The notes: generated by a model from the letters alone, not told the origin. Counted from the first letter of the stretch, positions 1-6,488 are shown. The stretch: DNA of 10,437 nucleotides from Caryophanon sp036309765 (GCA_036309765.1 JAXJTE010000213.1:1-10437); one strand, 5' to 3'. Numbers and translations are program-made.

Positions 1-140
1 ATACGCACTGTCTTAGGAAGGGCAATGGCATACCCTTATCTTGCACGTCAGCGATACTTGAAAAAGACTTCGCCTTTGGTAGCAAGAATCCCACTGTTTC
101 CGAAGGAAACAGCTTGCCCCTTTAAGGGTGGGAGTGTCAA
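1..140 (+). mobile_element. Right end of an IS200/IS605-family (tnpB-type) insertion element, partial
   Basis: The carrier reading frame on the minus strand stops resembling its family exactly where this segment begins. Its last bases read TTTAAGGGTGGGAGTGTCAA (121-140), the form I know from right ends of IS605/IS1341-type elements, where a hairpin with a TTTA-type loop is followed by GGGAG and a terminal TCAA. Two hairpins are visible: a perfect 8-bp stem (94-101 with 105-112, loop GAA) and a terminal stem (113-119 with 126-132, three G-U pairs). Such elements insert without target duplication, consistent with none being visible. The tnpB gene, if present, would lie off the left edge on the plus strand. 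A frame open from base 3 to a TAA at 123-125 could be its tail, but another frame is also open, so I do not call it. The left end is not in the window. Confidence 0.62.
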
Positions 141-160
141 CAGGCTTGATAATATTGACA
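1..160 (+). ncRNA. Possible 3' part of a TnpB omega-RNA with adjoining guide, partial
   Basis: In IS200/IS605 elements the RNA guiding the TnpB nuclease is made from the tnpB 3' end and right end, and the roughly 16-20 bases beyond the element act as guide. Here the scaffold would end at 140 and the guide would start at 141, inside the broken carrier gene. Visible structure is the 94-112 hairpin and the terminal hairpin 113-132. As an alternative, TCCCA (89-93) can pair with TGGGA (129-133), closing a multibranch or pseudoknot fold around both. The 5' end is outside the window. Whether TnpB is present or the RNA is made cannot be seen. Confidence 0.4.
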
Positions 161-441
161 ACGATTAAACCAATTGCAAGGGAAATTGTAGAAACGACTT
201 CAAAGTATAAAAGTGCTTTACCACCAATTTTGCCGACTTTTTTCATATCACCCATGCTGCCGATACCGACAACGACTGTTAAGAAGATAATTGGAGCAAT
301 TAGCATTTTAATTAAGTTAATAAATACATCTGCTAACACTTTTAGCTCGGCACCGAAGCTTGGGAATAATGCGCCGACGATAATACCAAGAATAATCGCG
401 ATAATTACTTGCACGGTTAAGTTTTTAAAATTAATACGCAT
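141..441 (-). pseudogene. dctA: C4-dicarboxylate/glutamate:cation symporter (DAACS family), 5' fragment interrupted by an insertion
   Basis: The first 100 codons match the N-terminus of dicarboxylate/amino acid:cation symporters (DctA/GltP; called DctP in B. subtilis). The first hydrophobic helix is at about residues 8-27. It is followed by a LIKMLIAPIIFLTVVVGI segment, a GDMKKVGKIGGKALLYFE segment and a second long helix ending VVNIIKP. Family members are about 420-430 residues. The family normally continues Lys-Pro-Gly; here the next codon keeps only its first G (base 141) before foreign sequence starts. Translation would run on through unrelated residues to a stop at 13-15. The start is supported by AAGAAGGTG at 448-456. 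Intact, the protein would import succinate, fumarate or malate with protons or sodium across the cytoplasmic membrane. The remainder is presumably left of the element, off-window. An assembly artefact is possible but less likely. Confidence 0.75.
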
Positions 442-465
442 AAGGACACCTTCTTTATTAAGATT

Positions 466-481
466 TTGTTAACGTTTTCAT
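466..481 (-). promoter_or_regulatory. Catabolite response element (CcpA site) in the carrier leader
   Basis: Read on the minus strand, ATGAAAACGTTAACAA matches the Bacillus cre consensus WTGNAARCGNWWWCAW at every position. It lies about 25 bp upstream of the carrier start codon and downstream of any likely transcription start. From there CcpA usually acts as a roadblock, repressing uptake of poorer carbon sources while glucose is present. CcpA binding itself is inferred. Confidence 0.7.
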
Positions 482-585
482 TACTGTAACGCATGCGCTT
501 TTTAATTTGTTTTTTTGGTGATAAAGTTTTTAAAAATTCACGATGATACAAATGTTCAAAATACGTCAAAATAAGAGTACACATG

Positions 586-630
586 CTGTTATAAACAGTT
601 TTAATTTTTTGAAATCTGTATTGATACAGA
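586..630 (-). promoter_or_regulatory. Candidate activated promoter and operator for the carrier gene
   Basis: On the minus strand a -10-like TATAAC occupies 588-593, with no good -35 at the right distance. A 16-bp perfect palindrome, TCTGTATCAATACAGA (615-630), sits instead near the -35 region, centred about 41.5 bp upstream of the start predicted from that -10. This is a standard activator position, so it could be the DctR site. A second inverted repeat, CTGTT-ATA-AACAG (586-598), overlaps the -10. The words ATGTTCAAAA at 552-561 and 635-644 form a direct repeat. None of these is a recognised DctR motif. Confidence 0.35.
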
Positions 631-648
631 CATTATGTTCAAAAATAA

Positions 649-679
649 AACCATTTTGATCAAAAAGACCAAAATGGTT
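649..679 (-). terminator. Rho-independent terminator of dctB
   Basis: A perfect 10-bp stem (AACCATTTTG, 649-658, with CAAAATGGTT, 670-679) is followed on the minus strand by a T-rich tail, TTATTTTTG. The stem overlaps the dctB stop codon. It separates dctB from the carrier gene, so the carrier probably has its own promoter. Confidence 0.75.
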
Positions 680-1691
680 ACGGTGATACATGTGTTAAAA
701 AGGATGCATAATGTCCATTTTTATACGCATCATATAGTGGCTGCCACTGCTGGCGTAATGATTGCTGTTGCTCCTTTGTGAGCGAGGTAAATGTAGCCAC
801 TTGCTGCAAATCGTTTTTGGCCTGTTCGTTTAGTGCATTGGAGTTAGCAAAATGCCAAGCCGTCGTTTCTTCGATTGCTTGCTGCAAAATTTGTCGTGCA
901 TGTTCGGGCAAATTTCGATAAAATGTGTCATTAAATAGCACGGCATAGCTTAAAATGCCATGGTTTGACATCGTAATGTATGATTGATGCTCATAAAAAT
1001 TTTTCGAATCGATATTTGAAAACGTGTTTTCTTGTATCGTATATGCTTGCTGCTGCGACGTTTCGTACACTTCTTCAAAGCCAAACGTTACAGGCGTTGC
1101 ACCGAGCAATTCAAACTGCCGCTGTAGCGTGTAGCTATCCATAATGCGTACGCGCTGCTCTTGTATGTCATCAATTGACTGAATGGGCGATGTAGATAAT
1201 AGCTGCTTAAAGCCGTTATGCCAAAATGCTGCGGTATGTACACCGATTGCGTCAGATTGTGCCATTAATTGCTTCGCCGCATCGCTAACGAAATAACGTG
1301 CTACCGTGTCGTTGTCGTCAAATAAATAGGGCAAGTCGAGCAATGCCCATGCAGGTATAAATTTCGTCATTTTCGAAACGGTTGGCATGATCATTTGGAC
1401 TTCGTTTTGCTGGAGTGCTTCAAGTTCCTGCTCATCATTGTATAGCACGGCATTCGCAAAAACTTGTACTATAATTTGACCGTTTGATTTTTGTTCAACG
1501 AGCTTTGCGAAATGTTGTGCGGCTTGTCCTTTCGGTGTATGCTCAGCTACAACATGGCTTACTTTAATCGTCAGCTGTTCGTCGAGTGCGTGCTGCTCGT
1601 CGTCAAGAGGCAGTGCGGTAGGGCGAGAGAACATGCTAAAGCTGACGACCGCAATAAGTAATAATGTCAAAATAACAGATAAATAGCGCAT
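678..1691 (-). CDS. dctB: TRAP-type C4-dicarboxylate-binding protein, probable DctS co-sensor
   Basis: This 337-residue protein is a member of the DctP family of TRAP solute receptors. A hydrophobic N-terminal segment (about 4-20) followed by polar sequence suggests a signal peptide or membrane anchor. There is no lipobox cysteine. The mature domain starts near residue 41 (IKVSHVVAEHTPKGQAAQHF). The family core is present: QRVRIMDS with Arg182, the usual carboxylate-binding arginine; then GATPVTFGFEEVY (197-209); QENTFSN (220-226); and SNHGILSYAVLFN (242-254). TRAP membrane subunits are not encoded beside it. The neighbours are a DcuS-type kinase, its regulator and a DAACS carrier. In B. subtilis the equivalent DctB binds dicarboxylate outside the membrane and helps DctS sense it, so a sensory role is more likely than transport. 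GGAGGG lies about 6 nt before the ATG. Confidence 0.87.
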   Translation of the reverse strand: MRYLSVILTLLLIAVVSFSMFSRPTALPLDDEQHALDEQLTIKVSHVVAEHTPKGQAAQHFAKLVEQKSNGQIIVQVFANAVLYNDEQELEALQQNEVQMIMPTVSKMTKFIPAWALLDLPYLFDDNDTVARYFVSDAAKQLMAQSDAIGVHTAAFWHNGFKQLLSTSPIQSIDDIQEQRVRIMDSYTLQRQFELLGATPVTFGFEEVYETSQQQAYTIQENTFSNIDSKNFYEHQSYITMSNHGILSYAVLFNDTFYRNLPEHARQILQQAIEETTAWHFANSNALNEQAKNDLQQVATFTSLTKEQQQSLRQQWQPLYDAYKNGHYASFLTHVSP

Positions 1692-1701
1692 GAAATCCCT
1701 C

Positions 1702-1737
1702 CAATTCGCGCATCTATTTCAATTCGCGCATGTTCAT
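1702..1737. repeat. 18-bp tandem repeat between dctB and dctS
   Basis: CAATTCGCGCAT occurs at 1702-1713 and again at 1720-1731, giving two 18-bp units whose first 12 bases are identical. A third related GCGCAT is at the dctB start (1686-1691). The region goes on into a short CATAT repeat (1735-1752). It lies in the 83-bp divergent gap, so it may be an operator or a slippage duplication. I could not place a convincing promoter for either gene in this gap. Confidence 0.55.
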
Positions 1738-1774
1738 ATCATATCATATCATTATTTTTTATAGGGAGGTAAAT

Positions 1775-3352
1775 ATGTATATGAAGTACTTACCGATGAA
1801 TGGGAAAATTTTGTCGCTTATGTGTGTGCTATTATTTGTATCGTTTAGCATTGCAGGTGTGTTTACGATGGTGACAATTTTAGATGAGCAACGTCACATA
1901 TTGCGTGAGCAGGCGATATTAATGGCACGAACCGTTAGCGAAATTTCGATTATTGAACAGGCAGTCAATCAGCCAGTAGCAGAAGCACATGCGATGATAC
2001 ATGAAACAGTGGAGGAGCTGCGTATTATTAATGATGCAGCGTATATCGTCGTCATGAATATGGAACACGTACGACTAACGCATCCGACGAAACGAATCGT
2101 TGGTACAGTGTCACAATCGACCGATATACAGGCTGCATTTTCAGAACATTATTATACGAACGAAGCACAAGGTGAGCTAGGGAAAACTGTGCGGGCATTC
2201 GCGCCAATTGTGAACAGTGAAAGCGAGCAAGTCGGTGTTGTCGTCGTCGGTTATTTGTTGCCGAACGTCATGGATGTACTCAAAAAATTTCAAGCAATTA
2301 TGTGGGTGACTGGATTTATTACGGTGCTATGTAGCATTATTGGCGCAACGCTATTAAGTCGCCATATGAAGCGGCAGATGTTTGGATTAGAGCCACATGA
2401 AATTGCACAGCTGTATATGGAGCGGACGGAAACGTTTAACGCGATGCACGAAGGGATTATTGCGATTGATGCACAGGAGCGCATTACAATTTTCAACCCG
2501 AAAGCGCAGCAAATATTACAGCTAAAAGGACAGTTCATCGGTCAGCCGATTGAGACGATTATTCATGATACGCGCTTGCCAGAAATTTTACGCAGTGGCA
2601 AGCCTGTATATAATGAGGAGCTGCACATTCAAAATCGGTCGATCATTTCAAATCGCGTACCGATTCGTGTACAGGATGAAACGGTAGGTGTTGTGGCCAT
2701 TTTCCAAGATCGTACCGAAGTGAAAATTCTTGCAGAAAAGCTAACCGGTGTGAAGGCTTTTGTAGAGGCGCTACGTGTACAAACGCATGAATATAAAAAT
2801 AAGCTGCATACGATTTCAGGCTTATTGCAGTTAAATAAACCAACAGAGGCATTAACGTATATTAGCGAGCTTCAATATGAGCATGATGTACTAACGTCGA
2901 TGCTACAAGAGCGCATTGCATTTGAGCAAATTGCGGGCTTATTGCTTAGCAAAGTGCAAGTAGGGCGAGAACAAGGGGTAAATGTCGTATTAGACCCGTT
3001 AATGCAGCTTCAGCACATTCCACCGAAGCTCGATCAACACGATATCGTCATTGTGCTAGGAAACTTAATCGAAAATGCGCTCGAAGCATTGCGTCATACA
3101 GAAGGTGAAAAGGAAATTTATGTTAGTATCGAGCAAGAGGATGATTTTTTAGCGATGTATGTAAGTGATAATGGCTGTGGGATGACTGAGGAGCAGCAAG
3201 CCAATATGATGACGTACGGCTTCTCGACAAAGGCAAAACAAGGGCGTGGCATCGGGCTTTATTTAGTTGAAAAAATTCGACAAAAAGGTGATGGCGAGTT
3301 AACGGTCACATCAAACGTAGGAGAAGGCACGACGATTATTATAACGTTTTAG
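1775..3352 (+). CDS. dctS: Sensor histidine kinase of the DcuS/CitA/DctS family
   Basis: This 525-residue membrane kinase senses C4-dicarboxylates and phosphorylates DctR. Helix one is at about 12-36. The extracellular PAS-like domain follows, carrying RLTHP (Arg100, His103) and RAFAPI (Arg140, Phe142), which correspond to the ligand-contacting RxxH and RxF positions of DcuS. Helix two is at about 173-195. The linker MFGLEPHEIA is typical of this family. A cytoplasmic PAS domain spans about 210-315. The phosphoacceptor is His338 in QTHEYKNKLH. The ATPase domain has NLIENALEAL (Asn434), SDNGCGM (Asp465) and GRGIGL (490-495). All catalytic motifs look intact. I chose ATG 1775 because GGGAGG (1764-1769) precedes it. 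An in-frame ATG at 1730 has no Shine-Dalgarno and lies in the repeat. dctR follows after 12 bp. Confidence 0.93.
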   Translation: MYMKYLPMNGKILSLMCVLLFVSFSIAGVFTMVTILDEQRHILREQAILMARTVSEISIIEQAVNQPVAEAHAMIHETVEELRIINDAAYIVVMNMEHVRLTHPTKRIVGTVSQSTDIQAAFSEHYYTNEAQGELGKTVRAFAPIVNSESEQVGVVVVGYLLPNVMDVLKKFQAIMWVTGFITVLCSIIGATLLSRHMKRQMFGLEPHEIAQLYMERTETFNAMHEGIIAIDAQERITIFNPKAQQILQLKGQFIGQPIETIIHDTRLPEILRSGKPVYNEELHIQNRSIISNRVPIRVQDETVGVVAIFQDRTEVKILAEKLTGVKAFVEALRVQTHEYKNKLHTISGLLQLNKPTEALTYISELQYEHDVLTSMLQERIAFEQIAGLLLSKVQVGREQGVNVVLDPLMQLQHIPPKLDQHDIVIVLGNLIENALEALRHTEGEKEIYVSIEQEDDFLAMYVSDNGCGMTEEQQANMMTYGFSTKAKQGRGIGLYLVEKIRQKGDGELTVTSNVGEGTTIIITF

Positions 3353-3364
3353 AAAGGAGGAGGC

Positions 3365-4063
3365 ATGATGTATAAAGTGTTATGTATTGAAGATGATCCG
3401 ATGGTGCGCGAGGTGAATCGTCAATTTATCGAGCGCGTGGCAGGTTTTTCGGTTATTGATTTTGCGAAGGACGGACAAGAGGGGCTGGAGAAGATGCACG
3501 CACTACAGCCAGATTTAGTGTTTATGGATGTGTTTATGCCGCGCCTTGACGGTTTAGAAACATTGCAGCAGCTACGTCAAGTGAATACGACGATTGATGT
3601 CGTCATGGTGACGGCCGCAACGAATATCGAAGCGGTCGAGCAGGCGCTGCATTTAGGCATTTTTGATTATATCGTCAAGCCATTTTCGCTCGAACGCATT
3701 GCGCAAACGCTCGAAAAATATCGTACGTACAAGGAGCGGTTACAGCAAAGCACTCATTTCACGCAGCAGCAAATTGATACGCTATTAAACGAGCCGATGA
3801 TGTTACAACCTGAAAGTGAAGTCGTCTTTGATGATTTGCCAAAAGGATTAAACAAAGCGACGTTGCAAAAAATCGTTGCGTATTTGCGCCAAACGAATAC
3901 GGCGCTGTCAGCAGAGCAGCTGGCATTACAGCTAGGCATTGCACGCGTAACGGCTCGCCGCTATTTAGACTTTTTAGAAAAGCAGCATTACGTAAAAGTC
4001 GAAAGTCAGTACGGCAGCATTGGGCGCCCGGTGAACTTGTATATTTACGCGAAAAAAGACTAG
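3365..4063 (+). CDS. dctR: Response regulator of the CitB/DcuR/DctR family
   Basis: This 232-residue, two-domain regulator would switch on dicarboxylate uptake genes when phosphorylated by the kinase just upstream. The receiver domain (about 3-120) has the acidic pair Glu9/Asp10 with Asp11, phosphoacceptor Asp55 in LVFMDVFMP, Thr83 in MVTAAT and Lys105 in YIVKPF. A linker rich in Gln and Leu leads to a C-terminal helix-turn-helix (about 170-225, LSAEQLALQLGIARVTARRY), the arrangement seen in DcuR, CitB and MalR. The gene is co-transcribed with dctS. Two ATGs open the frame. AAAGGAGG (3353-3360) lies 4 nt before the first and 7 nt before the second (3368), so the second may be the true start. 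Its target is probably the carrier promoter at the left of the window. Confidence 0.93.
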   Translation: MMYKVLCIEDDPMVREVNRQFIERVAGFSVIDFAKDGQEGLEKMHALQPDLVFMDVFMPRLDGLETLQQLRQVNTTIDVVMVTAATNIEAVEQALHLGIFDYIVKPFSLERIAQTLEKYRTYKERLQQSTHFTQQQIDTLLNEPMMLQPESEVVFDDLPKGLNKATLQKIVAYLRQTNTALSAEQLALQLGIARVTARRYLDFLEKQHYVKVESQYGSIGRPVNLYIYAKKD

Positions 4064-4083
4064 CGCCATTGCTAGTCTTTTTT
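4052..4083. terminator. Bidirectional terminator between dctR and the GGDEF gene
   Basis: A perfect 13-bp inverted repeat (AAAAAAGACTAGC, 4052-4064; GCTAGTCTTTTTT, 4071-4083) has a 6-base loop. The A-run on one arm and T-run on the other allow it to end transcripts in both directions. It overlaps the dctR stop codon and lies 4 bp from the end of the convergent gene. Confidence 0.85.
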
Positions 4084-4087
4084 CATG

Positions 4088-5236
4088 TTACAGCGTCGAT
4101 TGAATTTGATTGCGTCCGTTTTCCTTTGCCTGATAAAGCGAATCGTCGGCTGCTTTAATGAGCTGCTCTAACGAATCTTGGTCATGAATATCACCGATTG
4201 TGTAGCCTAAGCTAATTGACAATTCGTTATGGTACGGGGACGCCTCATGCGGAATGTGTAGCTGCTCAATGGCGTTAAAAATATTTTCAGCCAGTGTCGC
4301 AGCTTCTACCTCTGTCGCATTGAACGCCACGACGACGAATTCTTCTCCGCCAAAGCGAGCAGCAAAATGATGCGGGAGAAACGCAATGCGATGAATCGCC
4401 TGTGCGACGCTTTTTAACGCTTGGTCGCCGGCTAAATGCCCGTAAAAGTCGTTGTAGCGCTTAAATGCATCGAGATCGAGTACGTACACAGCAGCGGTCT
4501 TTGGTTGCTCGGCAGTAAATTGCGTCACGAAATTATATAGCCCGCGACGGTTCGGAATGTGCGTCAATTCATCGTGATGCACGAGCGATGCTAAATGCTT
4601 GTTTAACGTTTCCATCTCTTGGTTCGTTTCTTTTAATAATAATTCCTGCGCTAAGTTTTTCACTTGGGCACCGTATAAAAAACGAGCCCCAAGCGTCGCA
4701 AAAATAAAGAAAATCGCCACGTTAATAAAATGCCCTGTGACAATGGCATAATCTTTTTGGTAGATGAGTAAGCCACCTACAAGAAGGGTTGTCGGTAATA
4801 TGTGTAACAATATGTATGTACGTCTTGGCACGATAAACAGCACGGTCGTTACTAAAAAGTTTGTTAAATACGCCGTGACGTGACCATATGAAGCCGCTTG
4901 GTCAGCGAGTGTTACGACAGCGCCCCACGTCAGCATAAATATGTAATAAAACATTAAGTAGCGGTGCTGAATGGCGGTGCGCGTCGGATGATTGTATATT
5001 TTTTTCGTGCATGTGAAAATGACGAGCGACACGACGGCGAGTGCAAGTAAACTGATGTAAAGCATTATGTATAAATTAAGTGAAAATCCGTAATTTATAA
5101 AGCTATGAATGAGCATAAATGATTCCAGTACAATGACGAAATACGCATCGATTTTCGCACGCTCTACGTTGTCGGTTGTTAAGCGCCGATGCAGTATGTG
5201 TAGCTGCAAATCATTTAGTTTATATTGCTGGAGCAT
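4088..5236 (-). CDS. Six-helix membrane diguanylate cyclase (GGDEF domain)
   Basis: This 382-residue protein probably makes cyclic di-GMP from two GTP at the cytoplasmic membrane. About six hydrophobic helices fill residues 31-190. A short coiled-coil-like linker follows (LKETNQEMETLNKHL), then the GGDEF domain (about 210-380) with DELTHIPNRRGL, the metal site DLDAFK, the substrate-binding ND and the active loop GGEEF (about 296-300). The four residues at the inhibitory I-site position are LPHH, not RxxD, so product inhibition is probably absent. No EAL or other output domain is present. The layout resembles B. subtilis DgcK (six helices plus GGDEF), but orthology is not shown. The start is chosen at ATG 5236 because AGGTG lies 9 nt upstream. 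An earlier in-frame ATG at 5254 has no ribosome binding site. The signal sensed is unknown. Confidence 0.9.
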   Translation of the reverse strand: MLQQYKLNDLQLHILHRRLTTDNVERAKIDAYFVIVLESFMLIHSFINYGFSLNLYIMLYISLLALAVVSLVIFTCTKKIYNHPTRTAIQHRYLMFYYIFMLTWGAVVTLADQAASYGHVTAYLTNFLVTTVLFIVPRRTYILLHILPTTLLVGGLLIYQKDYAIVTGHFINVAIFFIFATLGARFLYGAQVKNLAQELLLKETNQEMETLNKHLASLVHHDELTHIPNRRGLYNFVTQFTAEQPKTAAVYVLDLDAFKRYNDFYGHLAGDQALKSVAQAIHRIAFLPHHFAARFGGEEFVVVAFNATEVEAATLAENIFNAIEQLHIPHEASPYHNELSISLGYTIGDIHDQDSLEQLIKAADDSLYQAKENGRNQIQSTL

Positions 5237-5296
5237 GAGCATCATCACCTGCATTCAAAATAGATTTTTAATTATGAGTAAGAGGAAAGTATTGGA

Positions 5297-5305
5297 ATTA
5301 TATCA
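5297..5305 (-). promoter_or_regulatory. Extended -10 promoter of the GGDEF gene
   Basis: Minus-strand TGATATAAT is a perfect extended -10 (TGnTATAAT). It lies about 60 bp upstream of the chosen start, in an AT-rich gap. No good -35 is present, which extended -10 promoters tolerate. The 10-bp palindrome TATCATGATA (5301-5310) overlaps it and could bind a repressor. The rest of the gap back to the ispH terminator holds nothing else I recognise. Confidence 0.5.
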
Positions 5306-5392
5306 TGATAATCATACAAATAAATAGGGAAAAATACAATTTTTCGGTTGATTAATGAATGGATTATGTATGTAATGTTGTCAAAATTGTTA

Positions 5393-5435
5393 AAAAAATA
5401 TCATTCGAAACATGACGTTTCGAATGATATTTTTT
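5393..5435 (-). terminator. Rho-independent terminator of ispH
   Basis: A perfect 19-bp inverted repeat (5393-5411 with 5417-5435, loop ATGAC) ends in a T-run on the minus strand, 22 bp past the ispH stop. A T-run also exists on the plus strand, but nothing there is transcribed toward it in this window. Confidence 0.88.
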
Positions 5436-5456
5436 GTGCAGCTGCCAACATGCCTA

Positions 5457-6428
5457 TTAATACGGCATAATTTTGTCAACTGGCTTTGGCGTTTTAATTT
5501 TCGGTAAAATTTTATCAAGCGTTACAGTACGTTTAATTTCGTGTGTTGCCGGGTCGTTTTTGTCAAACTGCTCTAAAAATACCATCACTTCTTTGACGAT
5601 TGGCGTTGGCGTCGATGCACCAGCTGTGACAGCAACCGTTTCGATATCCATCAGCCACTCGATTTTCAGTTCAGAAATGTCTGATACGCGGTAAGACGGT
5701 GTGCCAGCAATTTCAACCGATACTTGCGTTAGGCGGTTTGAGTTGTTTGATTTCGGGTCGCCAACAACGATTAATAAGTCGGCAACACCAGCTTGCTCGG
5801 CAACGGCCTCTTGACGCACTTGTGTCGCTAAACAAATTTCTTTATGCACGTCAACATGCGGGAATTTCTCTTGAATGCTTTCCATTAAAAATGCGACATC
5901 CCACTGTGACATCGTTGTTTGGTTTGTCACTAAAATCTTCTGCTCTGGTGGGAAGTTAAGCGCCTCAATGTCATGCATCGACTGCACTAAATGCACTTTA
6001 TCCGGTGCAACTCCAATAGCGCCTTCTGGTTCTGGGTGCCCTTTTTTGCCGATGTAAATAATTTCGTAGTCTTCCTTCGTTTTTTCGGCAATGAGTGTGT
6101 GTGTTACCGTTACGTCTGGGCATGTCGCATCAATTGAAACGAGCCCTTTGCGACGTGCGATTTCACGAATTTCAGGTGAAACGCCGTGCGCTGTGTAAAT
6201 GACCGTACCTGTTTCAACTTGCTCGATAATGTCTTTGCGGTTTTCGCCGTCTAACGTAATGATGCCGTCTTGCTCAAATGCATCGGTTACGTGTTTGTTA
6301 TGAACGATCATGCCTAAAATATAAATAGGACGTGGTAATGATTTATCTAATGCGGCATTTCGTGCGATGACCATTGCATCGACAACGCCGTAGCAGTAGC
6401 CTCGTGGATTAATTTTAACGACTTTCAT
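5457..6428 (-). CDS. ispH: 4-hydroxy-3-methylbut-2-enyl diphosphate reductase
   Basis: This 323-residue enzyme performs the last step of the MEP isoprenoid pathway, reducing HMBPP to IPP and DMAPP in the cytoplasm. The three cysteines holding the iron-sulfur cluster are present: Cys12 (PRGYCYGV), Cys103 (DATCPDV) and Cys199 (EICLATQ). Substrate-site motifs are also present: HNKH (43-46), TAHGVS around His81, GHPEPEG (His131, Glu133), SNNSNRL (227-233) and GASTP (270-274). Length and N-terminus agree well with the Bacillus protein. The start is set at ATG 6428, where AAAGGGG stands 7 nt upstream. The reading frame continues to an ATG at 6488, but that extension covers the promoter. It is a single-gene unit between its own promoter and terminator. 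Confidence 0.97.
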   Translation of the reverse strand: MKVVKINPRGYCYGVVDAMVIARNAALDKSLPRPIYILGMIVHNKHVTDAFEQDGIITLDGENRKDIIEQVETGTVIYTAHGVSPEIREIARRKGLVSIDATCPDVTVTHTLIAEKTKEDYEIIYIGKKGHPEPEGAIGVAPDKVHLVQSMHDIEALNFPPEQKILVTNQTTMSQWDVAFLMESIQEKFPHVDVHKEICLATQVRQEAVAEQAGVADLLIVVGDPKSNNSNRLTQVSVEIAGTPSYRVSDISELKIEWLMDIETVAVTAGASTPTPIVKEVMVFLEQFDKNDPATHEIKRTVTLDKILPKIKTPKPVDKIMPY

Positions 6429-6459
6429 ATGTAAGCCCCTTTCAACTTGCGGTACGTCT

Positions 6460-6488
6460 ATTATAACGGACGCCGCAAATGAATACAA
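6460..6488 (-). promoter_or_regulatory. Probable sigma-A promoter of ispH
   Basis: Minus-strand TATAAT (6460-6465) is a perfect -10. A weak -35, TTGTAT (6483-6488), stands 17 bp upstream. The predicted leader is short, about 25 nt, ending in the ispH ribosome binding site. Confidence 0.6.

Noticed and set aside
1..14. Minus-strand GTGCG at the left edge, resembling a group II intron 5' end
   Set aside because: A five-base match at the window edge is too weak. The junction with the carrier gene lies at 140, and its sequence fits an IS605-type end much better.
128..472. Plus-strand open frame of 114 codons over the carrier start
   Set aside because: It is antisense to a recognisable membrane protein, begins inside the insertion end and has no homology-like features. 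Its length is explained by the composition of the opposite gene.
1735..1752. Short CATAT repeats as a CRISPR-like or phase-variable tract
   Set aside because: There are only three five-base units with no spacers, outside any coding sequence. A switch cannot be argued from one sequence.
1730..1774. 15-codon N-terminal extension of dctS from ATG 1730
   Set aside because: There is no ribosome binding site before it and it lies in the 18-bp repeat. ATG 1775 has a strong GGGAGG upstream.
5297..5320. Possible Fur box upstream of the GGDEF gene
   Set aside because: One half resembles TGATAAT but the other half matches poorly. The palindrome is short and AT-rich, so it is better treated as promoter sequence.
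6429..6488. 20-codon N-terminal extension of ispH
   Set aside because: It covers the TATAAT promoter and is absent from the family. The start at 6428 has a proper Shine-Dalgarno and matches the known N-terminus.
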